Positions 44,703 through 56,663 are shown, numbered from the stretch's first letter. The stretch: 64,000 bases of DNA from Serratia liquefaciens (GCA_012719855.1 JAAXZN010000048.1:1-64000); one strand, 5' to 3'. A program made the numbers and translations. The notes: generated by a model not told the origin, from the letters alone.

Positions 44703-44966
44703 TTATTTGTAGATTTCGGCCGTCGCGTGCCAGTTGCCATTTTCGTAGGCTTCGATCACGCGGTAGGCTTTAGCGCCTTGTTTGTCGGCTTTGTCAGACA
44801 GCGCCTGGCGAATGTCTGAAGGCGCACCGGTGACGCCGCTGACGGTAATGGTACCGGCAGATTGAAGCGTGCTGGCCTGGTCATTGGTGATTAACGTCGC
44901 GGCGGAAGCGCCGAACGAAACGACTGAGAGCAGGCTGAGTGCAGCGAGAGTGGTTTTCATGTTCAT
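44703..44966 (-). CDS. exported DUF1471 protein, YhcN paralogue
   Basis: 87 residues: a signal peptide (SFGASA/A, about 22) and a DUF1471 domain with AGTITVSGVTGAPSDIRQAL and the ending NWHATAEIYK. It is closely similar to the next gene upstream (45091-45354), from which it is separated by 124 bp, so it is a tandem duplicate. YhcN-type proteins are small periplasmic factors linked to acid, peroxide and biofilm responses. E. coli has a single yhcN beside argR. Confidence 0.85.
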   Translation of the reverse strand: MNMKTTLAALSLLSVVSFGASAATLITNDQASTLQSAGTITVSGVTGAPSDIRQALSDKADKQGAKAYRVIEAYENGNWHATAEIYK

Positions 44967-45090
44967 GATAGTTCGTCCTGTTGTGATAACTGCCTGGAAG
45001 GGCTTTTACAGCATTTTTGTACTTGAAGGCCGTTATCAGTGATGCCGGGTACCAGAGTGATATTGCCCGTTGCCGGGTAACGCCTTGTAC

Positions 45091-45354
45091 TTATTTATAA
45101 ATCTCAGCGGTCGCGTGGAAGTTACCTTCGTTACGCGCTTCGATTACACGGTAAGCGGTCGCCCCTTTGGCATCGGCTTTTTCAGACAGTGCCTGACGGA
45201 TATCTGAAGGTGCACCGGCAACGCCGCTGACGGTAATGGTGCCTGCAGATTGCATTTTTGCGGCCTGGTTTGCATCAACAGATTGTGCTGCAAATGCGCC
45301 GAAAGAAAGCATGGAGAGAACGCTCATGGTTGCGATGGTAGATTTAATTTTCAT
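45091..45354 (-). CDS. yhcN: exported DUF1471 protein YhcN
   Basis: 87 residues. The signal peptide SVLSMLSFGAFA/A and the body (AGTITVSGVAGAPSDIRQAL, GATAYRVIEARNEGNFHATAEIYK) are close to E. coli YhcN, as is the location next to argR. E. coli YhcN is a periplasmic stress-response protein. The 405-bp space between it and argR (45355-45759) is AT-rich near the gene, probably its promoter, and holds the argR hairpin; no other gene is visible there. Confidence 0.88.
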   Translation of the reverse strand: MKIKSTIATMSVLSMLSFGAFAAQSVDANQAAKMQSAGTITVSGVAGAPSDIRQALSEKADAKGATAYRVIEARNEGNFHATAEIYK

Positions 45355-45711
45355 GATTTGACCTTTTCGTATTCTTTTATCAGTTCCAATGAACTGTGAT
45401 TTACGTCACGGAAATGAGTATACATCTAGTAACGCCAAAAATTAATAGTTCGCTAACAGTTTCTAGTGAAACTTTATTATGATGATCCTTATCTTTTATA
45501 ACCAGATGGAATAAAAAGTGGTTATAAAACGATCTCTTGATGTTAAATTTATGTAATTTCAATAAGGTAAGTGCTTTTGACCAAAAGTGCGGAAGATCAC
45601 AGTAGCTATGACTGGCTGAGCAGAAATGTCATTGAAATGTGTTGTGACGAGAAAGAAACCCGGAGTTAAACGTGGTAGGGCTAGGGGGGAAAGTAAGGAT
45701 AGGGTTAAAGA

Positions 45712-45754
45712 AACGCTAACAAAACGCGACGGCTCGCCGCATTTTGTTAGCGTT
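45712..45754. terminator. long hairpin after argR
   Basis: A 13-bp perfect inverted repeat, AACGCTAACAAAA and TTTTGTTAGCGTT, extended by three more G-C pairs after one mismatch. It ends 5 bp from the argR stop. The T-run lies inside the distal arm, so it can act as a terminator for argR even though little U-tract follows. Confidence 0.7.
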
Positions 45755-45759
45755 ATGCA

Positions 45760-47635
<1,876 letters not shown>

Positions 47636-47664
47636 TCGTTCAGCAGTGCATGAGTATGCATAGG

Positions 47665-47693
47665 CCGCCGGACAGCGTACCGGCGGTTTTTTT
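47665..47693 (+). terminator. mdh terminator
   Basis: Seven-base stem CCGCCGG/CCGGCGG with an 8-nt loop, followed by seven T residues. Confidence 0.9.
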
Positions 47694-47703
47694 ATGCCCG
47701 CAG

Positions 47704-47964
47704 CTATGACCGAATACGGGCTTTTCGATCCAGTAAGTTATTGGTATGGGGATCGAAATAGCGGCTCGGCCAGATTTCTGCAGGGTGTATATCGAGCGTT
47801 TCGGCAATCAGCCATTCTCCCTTTGGCCAGGGACGCGACAGTGCGTTTGCCAGCGTTGATGAGCTAAGTCCTGCCTTGCGCGACACCGCCGCCAGTGTCG
47901 TTCCCTTCTTACGTAAAGCCGCAATGATATCCGCCGGATGCCAATCCTTGTTCCTTGAGTTCAT
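47704..47964 (-). CDS. sfsB: Ner-like DNA-binding regulator SfsB (Nlp)
   Basis: 86 residues (E. coli SfsB 92). It is a winged-helix/lambda-repressor-like protein homologous to the Ner regulator of phage Mu: DWHPADIIAALRKKGTTLAAVSRKAGLSSSTLANAL is recognizable in pieces such as WHPADIIAALRKKG and LSSSTLANALSRPWPKGE, then IWPSRYFDP. In E. coli it influences maltose and sugar fermentation. It lies near ispB in E. coli too. Here it is divergent from a Mu-type HTH gene across a repeat-rich 176 bp. Confidence 0.88.
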   Translation of the reverse strand: MNSRNKDWHPADIIAALRKKGTTLAAVSRKAGLSSSTLANALSRPWPKGEWLIAETLDIHPAEIWPSRYFDPHTNNLLDRKARIRS

Positions 47965-47995
47965 GTTTGCATTCCTTTTTTGATTAGCGAAAGTT

Positions 47996-48115
47996 CTGTT
48001 AGTGGTATAACTAACAGGTCAAAATTAATCGTTTGAACAACATGAAACGCTTATACGGAAACTAGGATACCACTAAATTTCTTAAAAAATATCCAATAAA
48101 TTTCCTAAAAAAGAT
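47996..48115. promoter_or_regulatory. operator-like repeats between sfsB and the Mu-HTH gene
   Basis: Three linked patterns. (1) A dyad with arms CTGTTAGT (47996-48003) and ACTAACAG (48010-48017), 6 bp apart. (2) TTAGTGGTAT (47999-48008), which overlaps it, recurs inverted as ATACCACTAA (48067-48076). (3) A 19-nt direct repeat beginning TAAATTTC at 48074-48092 and 48097-48115, with two mismatches and a 23-bp period. Such nesting between divergent DNA-binding genes suggests shared operators and possible looping. No transcription start has been shown. Confidence 0.7.
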
Positions 48116-48140
48116 CTTAGCCTACTTTTGCCCAGAGAAC

Positions 48141-48497
48141 ATGGCCATGAAAAAAGAGTGGTTTGCCGCCAAGGAATTGACAGGCGTGGCAGGATTACCT
48201 TCCTCACCACAGGGAATAAACTTGATGGCGCGTCGTGAAGGCTGGATCAGCCGCCGGCGCAAAGGCGTACAGGGAAAGGCGCTGGAGTATCACATTGACA
48301 GTTTGCCGACAGGCACGCGCAATTTACTGATCTTGAAAGAGGACCCGGCGCTGTATGAAGTTGAGCGCAAGGATCCGCTGACGGTGTGGATTGAGTATTA
48401 CTACCACCTGACGGAGAGCGAACGCGAAAAGGTGTTGGCTTTCCTGATGCGAGAAGGGATTGGCGGCCTGCTGGCGCGTGTTTTTCCGGAGAAATGA
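48141..48497 (+). CDS. Mu-type HTH DNA-binding protein, YfeC-like
   Basis: 118 residues. The N-terminal half (about 5-60) is a Mu-type HTH domain as found in Mu transposase and Mu repressor: EWFAAKELTGVAGLPSSPQG, then ARREGWISRRRKGVQGKALEYHI. The C-terminal half ends FLMREGIGGLLARVF, resembling the tail of E. coli YfeC. There is no transposase catalytic core, so it is a small regulator, not an active element. A second ATG two codons in is equally plausible. A 10-bp hairpin (48498-48520) follows the stop but has no U-tract. The function is unknown. Confidence 0.8.
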   Translation: MAMKKEWFAAKELTGVAGLPSSPQGINLMARREGWISRRRKGVQGKALEYHIDSLPTGTRNLLILKEDPALYEVERKDPLTVWIEYYYHLTESEREKVLAFLMREGIGGLLARVFPEK

Positions 48498-48546
48498 ACA
48501 GACCCGCATTGCGGGTCTGTGGAAACAGCAGGGCGTTTGTTATTTC

Positions 48547-49518
48547 TTAAAAATCGCGCTGAACCGCAAGATGAGCTAATCCTTCCAGCGCGGCACGGTG
48601 GGAAGACTCCGGCAGAACCTGCAGTGCAGCAATCGCCTTGTCGGCTTCTTCCTCAGCGCGTTGGCGGGTATATTCCAGCGAACCGCATTGCTCCATGGCC
48701 TGTAAAACCGGCTCCAGCAAATGACGGCCGTTACCTTGTTCAATCGCGCCGCGGATCATGGCCTTCTGCTCGCCTTCACTATTATGCATGGCATGCAGTA
48801 AGGGCAGCGTCGGTTTCCCCTCGTTGAGATCGTCTCCGGTATTTTTACCCAAGGTGCTGCCGTCGGCGCTGTAATCGAGCAGGTCGTCGATCAACTGGAA
48901 GGCGGTGCCGAGATAGCGGCCGTAATCCTGCAGCGCTTTTTCTTCCGCCTCGCTGGAGTCCGAAAGGATCGCCGAAGATTGCGCCGCCGCTTCAAACAGG
49001 CGTGCGGTTTTGCTGTAGATCACCCGCATGTAGCTTTCTTCGGTAATGTTCGGATCGTTCACGTTCATTAACTGCAGCACTTCGCCTTCGGCAATCACGT
49101 TGACCGCCTCGGACATCAGGGCCAGCACGCGGAGTGATTCCAGGCTGGTCATCATCTGGAAAGCGCGCGTATAAATGAAGTCGCCAACCAATACGCTGGC
49201 GGCATTGCCGAAGGCGGCATTGGCCGTGGCCTTGCCGCGGCGCATATCGGATTCATCCACCACATCATCATGCAGCAGAGTTGCGGTGTGAATGAATTCG
49301 ATCAGCGCTGCGACGGTAATATGTTTATCACCCTGATAATGCAATGCCCGCGCCGCCAGAACGGCGATCATCGGACGGATGCGTTTACCGCCACCACTGA
49401 TAATGTAATAGCCAAGCTGATTGATGAGCGTGACATCGGAATTCAGCTGTTCGAGAATTGTTGCGTTCACGGCCGCCATATCTTGCGCGGTTAACTCGGT
49501 AATTTGCTCTAGGTTCAT
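48547..49518 (-). CDS. ispB: octaprenyl diphosphate synthase IspB
   Basis: 323 residues, as in E. coli. It makes the C40 side chain of ubiquinone and menaquinone. The first aspartate-rich motif is LLHDDVVDESD (near 81-91) and the second is FQLIDDLLDYSAD (near 208-220). The ATG giving MNLEQITELTAQDM is used; an earlier in-frame ATG adds 17 unrelated residues. It is divergent from rplU, as in E. coli. Confidence 0.97.
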   Translation of the reverse strand: MNLEQITELTAQDMAAVNATILEQLNSDVTLINQLGYYIISGGGKRIRPMIAVLAARALHYQGDKHITVAALIEFIHTATLLHDDVVDESDMRRGKATANAAFGNAASVLVGDFIYTRAFQMMTSLESLRVLALMSEAVNVIAEGEVLQLMNVNDPNITEESYMRVIYSKTARLFEAAAQSSAILSDSSEAEEKALQDYGRYLGTAFQLIDDLLDYSADGSTLGKNTGDDLNEGKPTLPLLHAMHNSEGEQKAMIRGAIEQGNGRHLLEPVLQAMEQCGSLEYTRQRAEEEADKAIAALQVLPESSHRAALEGLAHLAVQRDF

Positions 49519-49686
49519 TGTATTTTTTTCAGCTGTGTTTCTCTTCACCGCGTTGAGATCGCTGCTCACATCGGTACATGGCGGTAACTGTCCTACTGAT
49601 TGTACTTGAAAAACGCCTCAGATAAACGCCATGAAAGAAACTGTGCTTTTTTTCTTCTTTTTTCTGCTTCTGGTCTTATTCTGCTC

Positions 49687-50099
<413 letters not shown>

Positions 50100-50104
50100 G
50101 TTAG

Positions 50105-50374
<270 letters not shown>

Positions 50375-50400
50375 TTTTTCGAGCCTTACGAAATAGATGT

Positions 50401-50429
50401 AAGCCCCGCAACTCGTTGCGGGGCTTTTT
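50401..50429 (+). terminator. rpmA terminator
   Basis: Twelve complementary bases on each side (AAGCCCCGCAAC/GTTGCGGGGCTT) followed by TTT. Read-through would feed yhbE and obgE. Confidence 0.88.
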
Positions 50430-50480
50430 ACATTTATGGGCTGCTTGTGCATCGGCCCGTCAGCGCTGGCAAAAGGTAAG

Positions 50481-51452
50481 ATGGAAACGAAACAGCAGGT
50501 CGGAATTGGCATTTCCCTGGCGGTAACTACGGCAGTTTGCTGGGGTGCATTGCCGATTGCGATGAAAGAAGTGCTGGTAGTGATGGAGCCGTTTACCGTC
50601 GTTTGGTATCGATTTACCATTGCGGCGCTAGGGCTGGGAATTATCTTGGCCATACGCGGCAGATTGCCGCCGGTGACTCTGTTTCGTCAGCCGCGCTGGC
50701 TGCTGATTTTGGCCATCGCTACGGCGGGCCTGCTGGGGAATTTTATCTTCTTCAGCTCTTCGTTGCAGTACCTTAGCCCGACGGCATCACAGGTCATCGG
50801 CCAGTTGTCGCCGGTCGGCATGATGTTTGCCAGCGTGCTGGTTTTAAAAGAGCGGATGCGTATCACCCAGGTGATTGGCGCACTGATGCTGATTTGCGGG
50901 CTGCTGTTGTTCTTCAATGTCAGCCTGATTGAGATTTTCACCCGCCTGACGGATTACACCCTGGGGGTGTTGTTGGGCGTGTGCGCGGCGATGGTTTGGG
51001 TGACTTATGGCGTGGCGCAGAAAGTGTTGCTGCGTCGATTAGCCTCGCCGCAGATCCTGGTAATGTTGTACACTTTATGTGCGATTGTGCTATTCCCTCT
51101 GGCCAAACCTGAGGTGATTTTCCAGCTCAGCGGCTGGCAATTGGCCTGTTTGCTGTTCTGTGGCGCCAACACGCTGATTGGCTATGGTGCGCTGGCGGAA
51201 GCAATGGCGCGCTGGCAGGCGGCGCAGGTGAGCGCGTTAATCACGCTGACCCCGCTGTTTACCCTGCTGTTTTCAGATTTGTTGGCGCTGGCCTGGCCAC
51301 ACGTATTCGCCGCCCCGACATTGAATGTTGTCGGTTATGTCGGCGCTTTCGTGGTGGTAGCGGGCGCCATGTTTTCCGCAATTGGTCACCGTTGGTGGCC
51401 GCGACGGGCAGAAACCCGCCTGGTTGCTCCTTTGAAGCAGCCCGGTGAATGA
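50481..51452 (+). CDS. yhbE: DMT-family inner-membrane transporter YhbE (EamA)
   Basis: 323 residues (E. coli 321) with about ten hydrophobic segments in two EamA repeats (about 8-145 and 155-295). The substrate is unknown. The ATG giving METKQQVGIGISLAV is used; upstream in-frame codons overlap the rpmA terminator region. It ends 16 bp before obgE, as in E. coli, so both are probably on one transcript. Confidence 0.92.
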   Translation: METKQQVGIGISLAVTTAVCWGALPIAMKEVLVVMEPFTVVWYRFTIAALGLGIILAIRGRLPPVTLFRQPRWLLILAIATAGLLGNFIFFSSSLQYLSPTASQVIGQLSPVGMMFASVLVLKERMRITQVIGALMLICGLLLFFNVSLIEIFTRLTDYTLGVLLGVCAAMVWVTYGVAQKVLLRRLASPQILVMLYTLCAIVLFPLAKPEVIFQLSGWQLACLLFCGANTLIGYGALAEAMARWQAAQVSALITLTPLFTLLFSDLLALAWPHVFAAPTLNVVGYVGAFVVVAGAMFSAIGHRWWPRRAETRLVAPLKQPGE

Positions 51453-51468
51453 TTTACGGAGACGGTAA

Positions 51469-52641
<1,173 letters not shown>

Positions 52642-52653
52642 TCTTACGAACAA

Positions 52654-52687
52654 AGGGGCTCAGTTCAATGAACTGGGCCCTTTTTTT
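52654..52687. terminator. obgE/basS terminator
   Basis: A stem of about 12 pairs (AGGGGCTCAGTTC with GAACTGGGCCCT, one G-U) and a 3-nt loop, then seven T residues. It lies between the converging obgE and basS genes. Confidence 0.9.
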
Positions 52688-52694
52688 ATCGGCA

Positions 52695-53759
52695 TTATTT
52701 GTTCAGGACATTCTCAGGTAACCAGCATTGTGCATTCAGTCCATGGCTGTCGCGACGGTTTTCCAGCGTCAGACGGCCCTGATGCAGTTGCACTATTCGG
52801 GTGACGATGTTCAATCCCAACCCACTGCCGCCATAGCGCTGATCCATACGGCGGAAAGCCTGAGTGAGCTCACCTTCCATTTGCTCTTTGATTCCCGGGC
52901 CTTCGTCAATCACTTGCAGCTGGTAGCCTGCGTTCTGCGGCGTAAGCTGCACCTGAATGCTGCTGCCTTCCGGGCTGTAACGATGGGCATTTTCTACCAA
53001 ATTACGTAGCAGCAGGCGAAGCAGGACCGGGTCGCCATGCGTCGGGGCAGCCACCGGGAGCTGCCATTGCAGTTTCTGCCCACGCTGGCGGGTCAATTCC
53101 TCAAGTTCTTCTTGCAGCGGCAGGATCACGTCGCTCACCCAATCGAAACGCTGATAGTGACCGCTGGCAAAGTCCTGCCCGGCGCGTGCGAGCATCAACA
53201 GTTGTTCGACGGTGTGCATCAGCTGATCGATACGGGCAATCAACGGTCGGCTTTGCGGGACACCCTGTTGTTCCATCAGTTCCAGGTGCAGACGTATCCC
53301 AGCCAACGGCGTACGCAGTTCATGTGCGGCATCGGCGGTGAACAACCGTTCCTGCTGGATGGTGTTATCCAACCGCGAGAACAGCTGGTTGAGTGTGGTG
53401 GTGACCGCCATAATTTCGAGGCTGTCTCCGCTGAGCGGAAGAGGCGTCAGGTTATCGGCGGAACGCTTCTCCAGCCGTTGCTGCAGTTGGTTGAGCGGTC
53501 GGATGATCCAGCTAATGGCCCAGAACGAGGCTAGCAGGGTGACGATCATCATGATCAACGAAGGGGCTAGCAGTGAGGCTATCGCCTCGGCGATTTCCGT
53601 ATCGACACGCTCGGTGCGCACTTTGGCTGACAGAGTTTCATCCACCAGGAAGCTGATTTGCTCCTGGCTTTCATGCCAGAGCCAAAAGGCACTGATTAAC
53701 TGGGTGACCAACAGGATCAGCGCCAGCATCAACAACAGACGACGGCGCATGCTGATCAT
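52695..53759 (-). CDS. basS: sensor histidine kinase PmrB (BasS)
   Basis: 354 residues (E. coli BasS 363). TM1 covers about 8-28, a short periplasmic loop about 29-64, and TM2 about 65-88; HAMP and a DHp domain with H-box ADAAHELRTPLAG follow, then the HATPase with NLVENAHRYSPEG, DEGPGI and GSGLGLNIV. The loop keeps two ExxE motifs (ESQE and EIAE), as in the Fe(III)-sensing Salmonella protein. PmrB controls lipid A modification and polymyxin resistance through PmrA. Its start overlaps the basR stop by 4 bases. Confidence 0.88.
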   Translation of the reverse strand: MISMRRRLLLMLALILLVTQLISAFWLWHESQEQISFLVDETLSAKVRTERVDTEIAEAIASLLAPSLIMMIVTLLASFWAISWIIRPLNQLQQRLEKRSADNLTPLPLSGDSLEIMAVTTTLNQLFSRLDNTIQQERLFTADAAHELRTPLAGIRLHLELMEQQGVPQSRPLIARIDQLMHTVEQLLMLARAGQDFASGHYQRFDWVSDVILPLQEELEELTRQRGQKLQWQLPVAAPTHGDPVLLRLLLRNLVENAHRYSPEGSSIQVQLTPQNAGYQLQVIDEGPGIKEQMEGELTQAFRRMDQRYGGSGLGLNIVTRIVQLHQGRLTLENRRDSHGLNAQCWLPENVLNK

Positions 53760-54418
53760 GATGAGGATTCCAGTCGATAGCCGATGCCGCGAACGGTACG
53801 AATGCGATCCTTACCCAATTTGCGGCGTAGATTGTGGATATGCACTTCCAGCGTGTTGGAGCCCAAATCGTCTTGCCAGGTATAAAGATCCTGCTGCAGC
53901 AGCTCGCGATTAACCGTTTGACCGGCGCGCATCATCAGGCGGGAGAGGATGGCGAACTCTTTCGGCGTAACCTCCACCGGCTGCTGTTGAACATAAACCT
54001 GCTGGCTGGAGAGATTGAGCTGGAGATCGTCCAGCTGTATAAGATTGTCGCTGTGGCCCTGATAACGGCGGATCAGGGCCCGCACGCGTGCCTGTAGTTC
54101 AACCAGCGCGAAGGGCTTGACCAGGTAATCGTCAGCACCGGCGTCCAGCCCGTCGACCCGGTCTTCCAGAGCGTCGCGGGCGGTCAAAATCAGCACCGGC
54201 AGGTCGACCTGCTGGCGGCGCCACTGCCGCAGCAGGCTGGCGCCATCCATGTCGGGTAAACCCAGATCGAGGATAATCATGCTGTATTGGCTGGTGATGA
54301 GCAGAGCATTGGCCTCCGCCGCCGTGGCGGCACAGTCGCAGGCATAGCCTTCCCCGGCTAATGCCAGTGCCAACCCTTGTTGCAGCAGCTCATCGTCTTC
54401 CACAATCAGCAGTTTCAT
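53756..54418 (-). CDS. basR: response regulator PmrA (BasR)
   Basis: 220 residues (E. coli BasR 222). The receiver domain has the phospho-acceptor Asp in MIILDLGLPDMDG near residue 51 and the KPFAL lysine. The OmpR-type winged helix follows (about 125-218) with TPKEFAILSRLMMRAG and NTLEVHIHNLRRKLGK, close to BasR. The second of two adjacent ATGs has the better spacing from GAGGG. It lies between dacB (8-bp gap) and basS (4-base overlap), unlike E. coli, where basRS follows eptA. Confidence 0.88.
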   Translation of the reverse strand: MKLLIVEDDELLQQGLALALAGEGYACDCAATAAEANALLITSQYSMIILDLGLPDMDGASLLRQWRRQQVDLPVLILTARDALEDRVDGLDAGADDYLVKPFALVELQARVRALIRRYQGHSDNLIQLDDLQLNLSSQQVYVQQQPVEVTPKEFAILSRLMMRAGQTVNRELLQQDLYTWQDDLGSNTLEVHIHNLRRKLGKDRIRTVRGIGYRLESSS

Positions 54419-54426
54419 CATAACCC

Positions 54427-55860
54427 TCAGTTATTCTGATAAATATCCCGGTACAGGCGGCTTTCGAAACGCACCAGTGGCGCTCGACGCTGCTTTTGAT
54501 CTTCCGGCGGTACGGCATAGCCTGACAGATACTGTACGAAGGCAAAGCGTTGGCCGCTGGCGGTGGTGATAAATCCGGCCAGGTTATACACGCCCTGCAG
54601 CGCACCGGTTTTAGCTGAAACTTTACCGTCAACACCGGCTTCATGCAGCCCGCCGCGATAGCGTAGAGTACCGTCGTAGCCTGACAGCGGCAGCATCGAA
54701 ATAAAGTTCAGCTCACTGTCATGCTGCGCGATATATTGCAGCGCCTGCATCATGGTCGCCGGAGCCAGCAGGTTATGGCGTGACAGGCCTGAGCCATCCA
54801 CCACGATGCTGTTGCCCAGATCCACGCCGGCCTTCTGACGCAGCACCTGACGCACGGCGTCAGCGCCGGCACGCCAGGTCCCCGGAACGCCAAAGCGTTC
54901 ATGGCCAATGGTGCGGAATACGGTATCGGCAATCATGTTGTCCGATTTCTTCAGCATGATCTTCAGCAAGTCGTGCAGCGGCGCTGATTGAGTCTGGGCG
55001 ATCACCGTTCCCTTCAGGCCCGGCTGCGTTTGGCGCTTCAGGTGCCCGTCGATCTGAATGCCGGCCTGGGTCAGCTCATCTTTCAGGATCGCCCCGGCGT
55101 AGCTGGCACCATCCTGAATGGCGAAGGCCAGCGGCAGCGGATCGCTGCGTTGGGTCAGGCAACCGGTCAGGGTAAACCGGTTCAGTTCGCCCGGCACCAC
55201 ATCCAGCTCGCAGTATTGAGCGTCTGCAGAGCCTTTTGCCAGCGTGCGAACCTGACTAAACATATTGACCGGATAATAGGAGGCCACGCGAATAAAGGCC
55301 ATATCGCCCGGGTTGGGGGCGCTGTACAGCGACACCGAGAAACAGTTGCGGTCGACTATCGCCGCCGCCGGCGGTGCGCTGAAACACTGCGTCAGGTCGT
55401 TCCACGGCCAGCCGGGGGCTTTGTCATGGCTGGCGAATACCGAGGTATCGACCAGCACATCGCCGGTAATCTGGCGCACGCCCTGTTTTTTCAGGATCGC
55501 CACCATGTTGCGCAGGCTCTGGCGCTTAAAGGTCGGATCGCCGCCAAAGCGTGCAATCAGGTTGCCGCGCAGCACGCCGTCGCTGATATCGCCCTGGCTC
55601 TCCAGCGTGGTGGTGAAGCGATAGTCTGGGCCGAGCTGCAACAAGGCAGCTAAAGCGGTCAGTACTTTTTGGGTACTGGCCGGCAACGCCATTTGCTGAG
55701 AGTGATAATCGATGGTCGGTGCGCTAGCACCGATCTTCTGAACTACCAGGGCAAGGTTGGCCCCATCAGGCAAATATTGTGTGTAATCTTCAACCGGGGC
55801 CGCATTCGCATTCAGAACAAATGCGCAAGCCAATGCACTGACAATTCGTGAAAAACGCAT
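54427..55860 (-). CDS. dacB: D-Ala-D-Ala carboxypeptidase/endopeptidase PBP4 (DacB)
   Basis: 477 residues, as in E. coli. It is a periplasmic class C penicillin-binding protein that trims and cleaves peptidoglycan cross-links. A signal peptide ends near LNANA/A (20). Active-site motifs are STQK near 61-64, SDN near 306-308 and KTG near 415-417. The large insertion (about 85-270) typical of PBP4 is present. It is divergent from greA and is the first gene of dacB-basR-basS. Confidence 0.96.
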   Translation of the reverse strand: MRFSRIVSALACAFVLNANAAPVEDYTQYLPDGANLALVVQKIGASAPTIDYHSQQMALPASTQKVLTALAALLQLGPDYRFTTTLESQGDISDGVLRGNLIARFGGDPTFKRQSLRNMVAILKKQGVRQITGDVLVDTSVFASHDKAPGWPWNDLTQCFSAPPAAAIVDRNCFSVSLYSAPNPGDMAFIRVASYYPVNMFSQVRTLAKGSADAQYCELDVVPGELNRFTLTGCLTQRSDPLPLAFAIQDGASYAGAILKDELTQAGIQIDGHLKRQTQPGLKGTVIAQTQSAPLHDLLKIMLKKSDNMIADTVFRTIGHERFGVPGTWRAGADAVRQVLRQKAGVDLGNSIVVDGSGLSRHNLLAPATMMQALQYIAQHDSELNFISMLPLSGYDGTLRYRGGLHEAGVDGKVSAKTGALQGVYNLAGFITTASGQRFAFVQYLSGYAVPPEDQKQRRAPLVRFESRLYRDIYQNN

Positions 55861-55977
55861 AATCTCGGGATAACAGCTGGATAACGTGCCGTCATACTAC
55901 GGTGCATTCAGGGAAAAAGTAAACGATGACCCTCAAGGAACTCTAGGCTAAAATGCGTATCAAAATGCAAAATCGAT

Positions 55978-56018
55978 CCTGACTTGGGCAAGGGTTCCGA
56001 GTCAGGCTTCTTTTGTTT
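55978..56018 (+). ncRNA. GraL-like leader terminator upstream of greA
   Basis: A 10-bp stem, CCTGACTTGG with CCGAGTCAGG (one G-U pair), followed by CTTCTTTTG, lies 110-140 nt before greA on the same strand. In E. coli, transcription started at greA promoters often stops at such a terminator, giving the short GraL RNAs. The -10-like elements TAAAAT and GCGTAT lie 20-35 bp upstream of the stem. Homology to GraL is inferred from position and structure. Confidence 0.6.
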
Positions 56019-56116
56019 ATCGCCTGGAGGCGGGGGGCATGTACCCACCGTTTTTTCATACGAACACGTCAGGATGACGGCTATTTGAACAGGAAAGATT
56101 TAGAGGTATTTATACT

Positions 56117-56593
56117 ATGAAACAGATTCCGATGACCTTGTTTGGCGCTGAAAAACTGCGCGAAGAACTCGAATATTTGAAAGGCGTGCGCCGTCCGAAA
56201 ATCATTGCGGACATCGCTGACGCCCGTGAACACGGCGATTTGAAAGAAAACGCAGAGTACCATGCGGCTCGCGAGCAGCAGGGATTCTGTGAAGGGCGTA
56301 TCCAGGAAATTGAAGCCAAGCTGTCGAACGCGCAGGTGATCGATATCACCAAGATGCCAAACAATGGCCGCGTGATTTTTGGCTCCACCGTATCGGTGCT
56401 GAACCTGGATAGCGAAGAAGAAGTCACCTACCGCATCGTTGGCGACGATGAGGCCGATTTCAAGAAAAATCTGATTTCGGTGAATTCGCCTATGGCTCGT
56501 GGCCTGATTGGCAAAGAACAAGATGATGTGGTCGTGATAAAAACCCCGGGTGGCGATGTCGATTATGAGATCTTGAAGGTTGAATATCTCTGA
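56117..56593 (+). CDS. greA: transcription elongation factor GreA
   Basis: 158 residues, as in E. coli. It stimulates transcript cleavage by backtracked RNA polymerase. The N-terminal coiled coil (1-75) has the catalytic acidic tip in [15 protein letters not shown]. The C-terminal FKBP-like domain has [24 protein letters not shown]. It has its own leader with a terminator and is followed by a shared terminator before yhbY. Confidence 0.98.
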   Translation: MKQIPMTLFGAEKLREELEYLKGVRRPKIIADIADAREHGDLKENAEYHAAREQQGFCEGRIQEIEAKLSNAQVIDITKMPNNGRVIFGSTVSVLNLDSEEEVTYRIVGDDEADFKKNLISVNSPMARGLIGKEQDDVVVIKTPGGDVDYEILKVEYL

Positions 56594-56640
56594 TTACCTT
56601 CCAATCGTTCAGAAATTCGCCAGGGTTTTGTAAAGAAAGG

Positions 56641-56663
56641 AAAAAGGCCGCGTGCGGCCTTTT
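56641..56663. terminator. greA/yhbY bidirectional terminator
   Basis: Stem AAAAGGCCGC/GCGGCCTTTT between converging genes. A second smaller hairpin, AGGTGC/GCACCT followed by TTTT, lies at 56673-56691. Confidence 0.85.

Noticed and set aside
48141-48497. Transposase or insertion sequence remnant
   Set aside because: Only the DNA-binding domain is present, the frame is intact with a conserved-looking C-terminal half, and no terminal repeats or target duplication flank it.
48498-48520. Terminator after the Mu-HTH gene
   Set aside because: The ACAGACCCGC/GCGGGTCTGT stem is perfect, but neither strand has a following U-tract.
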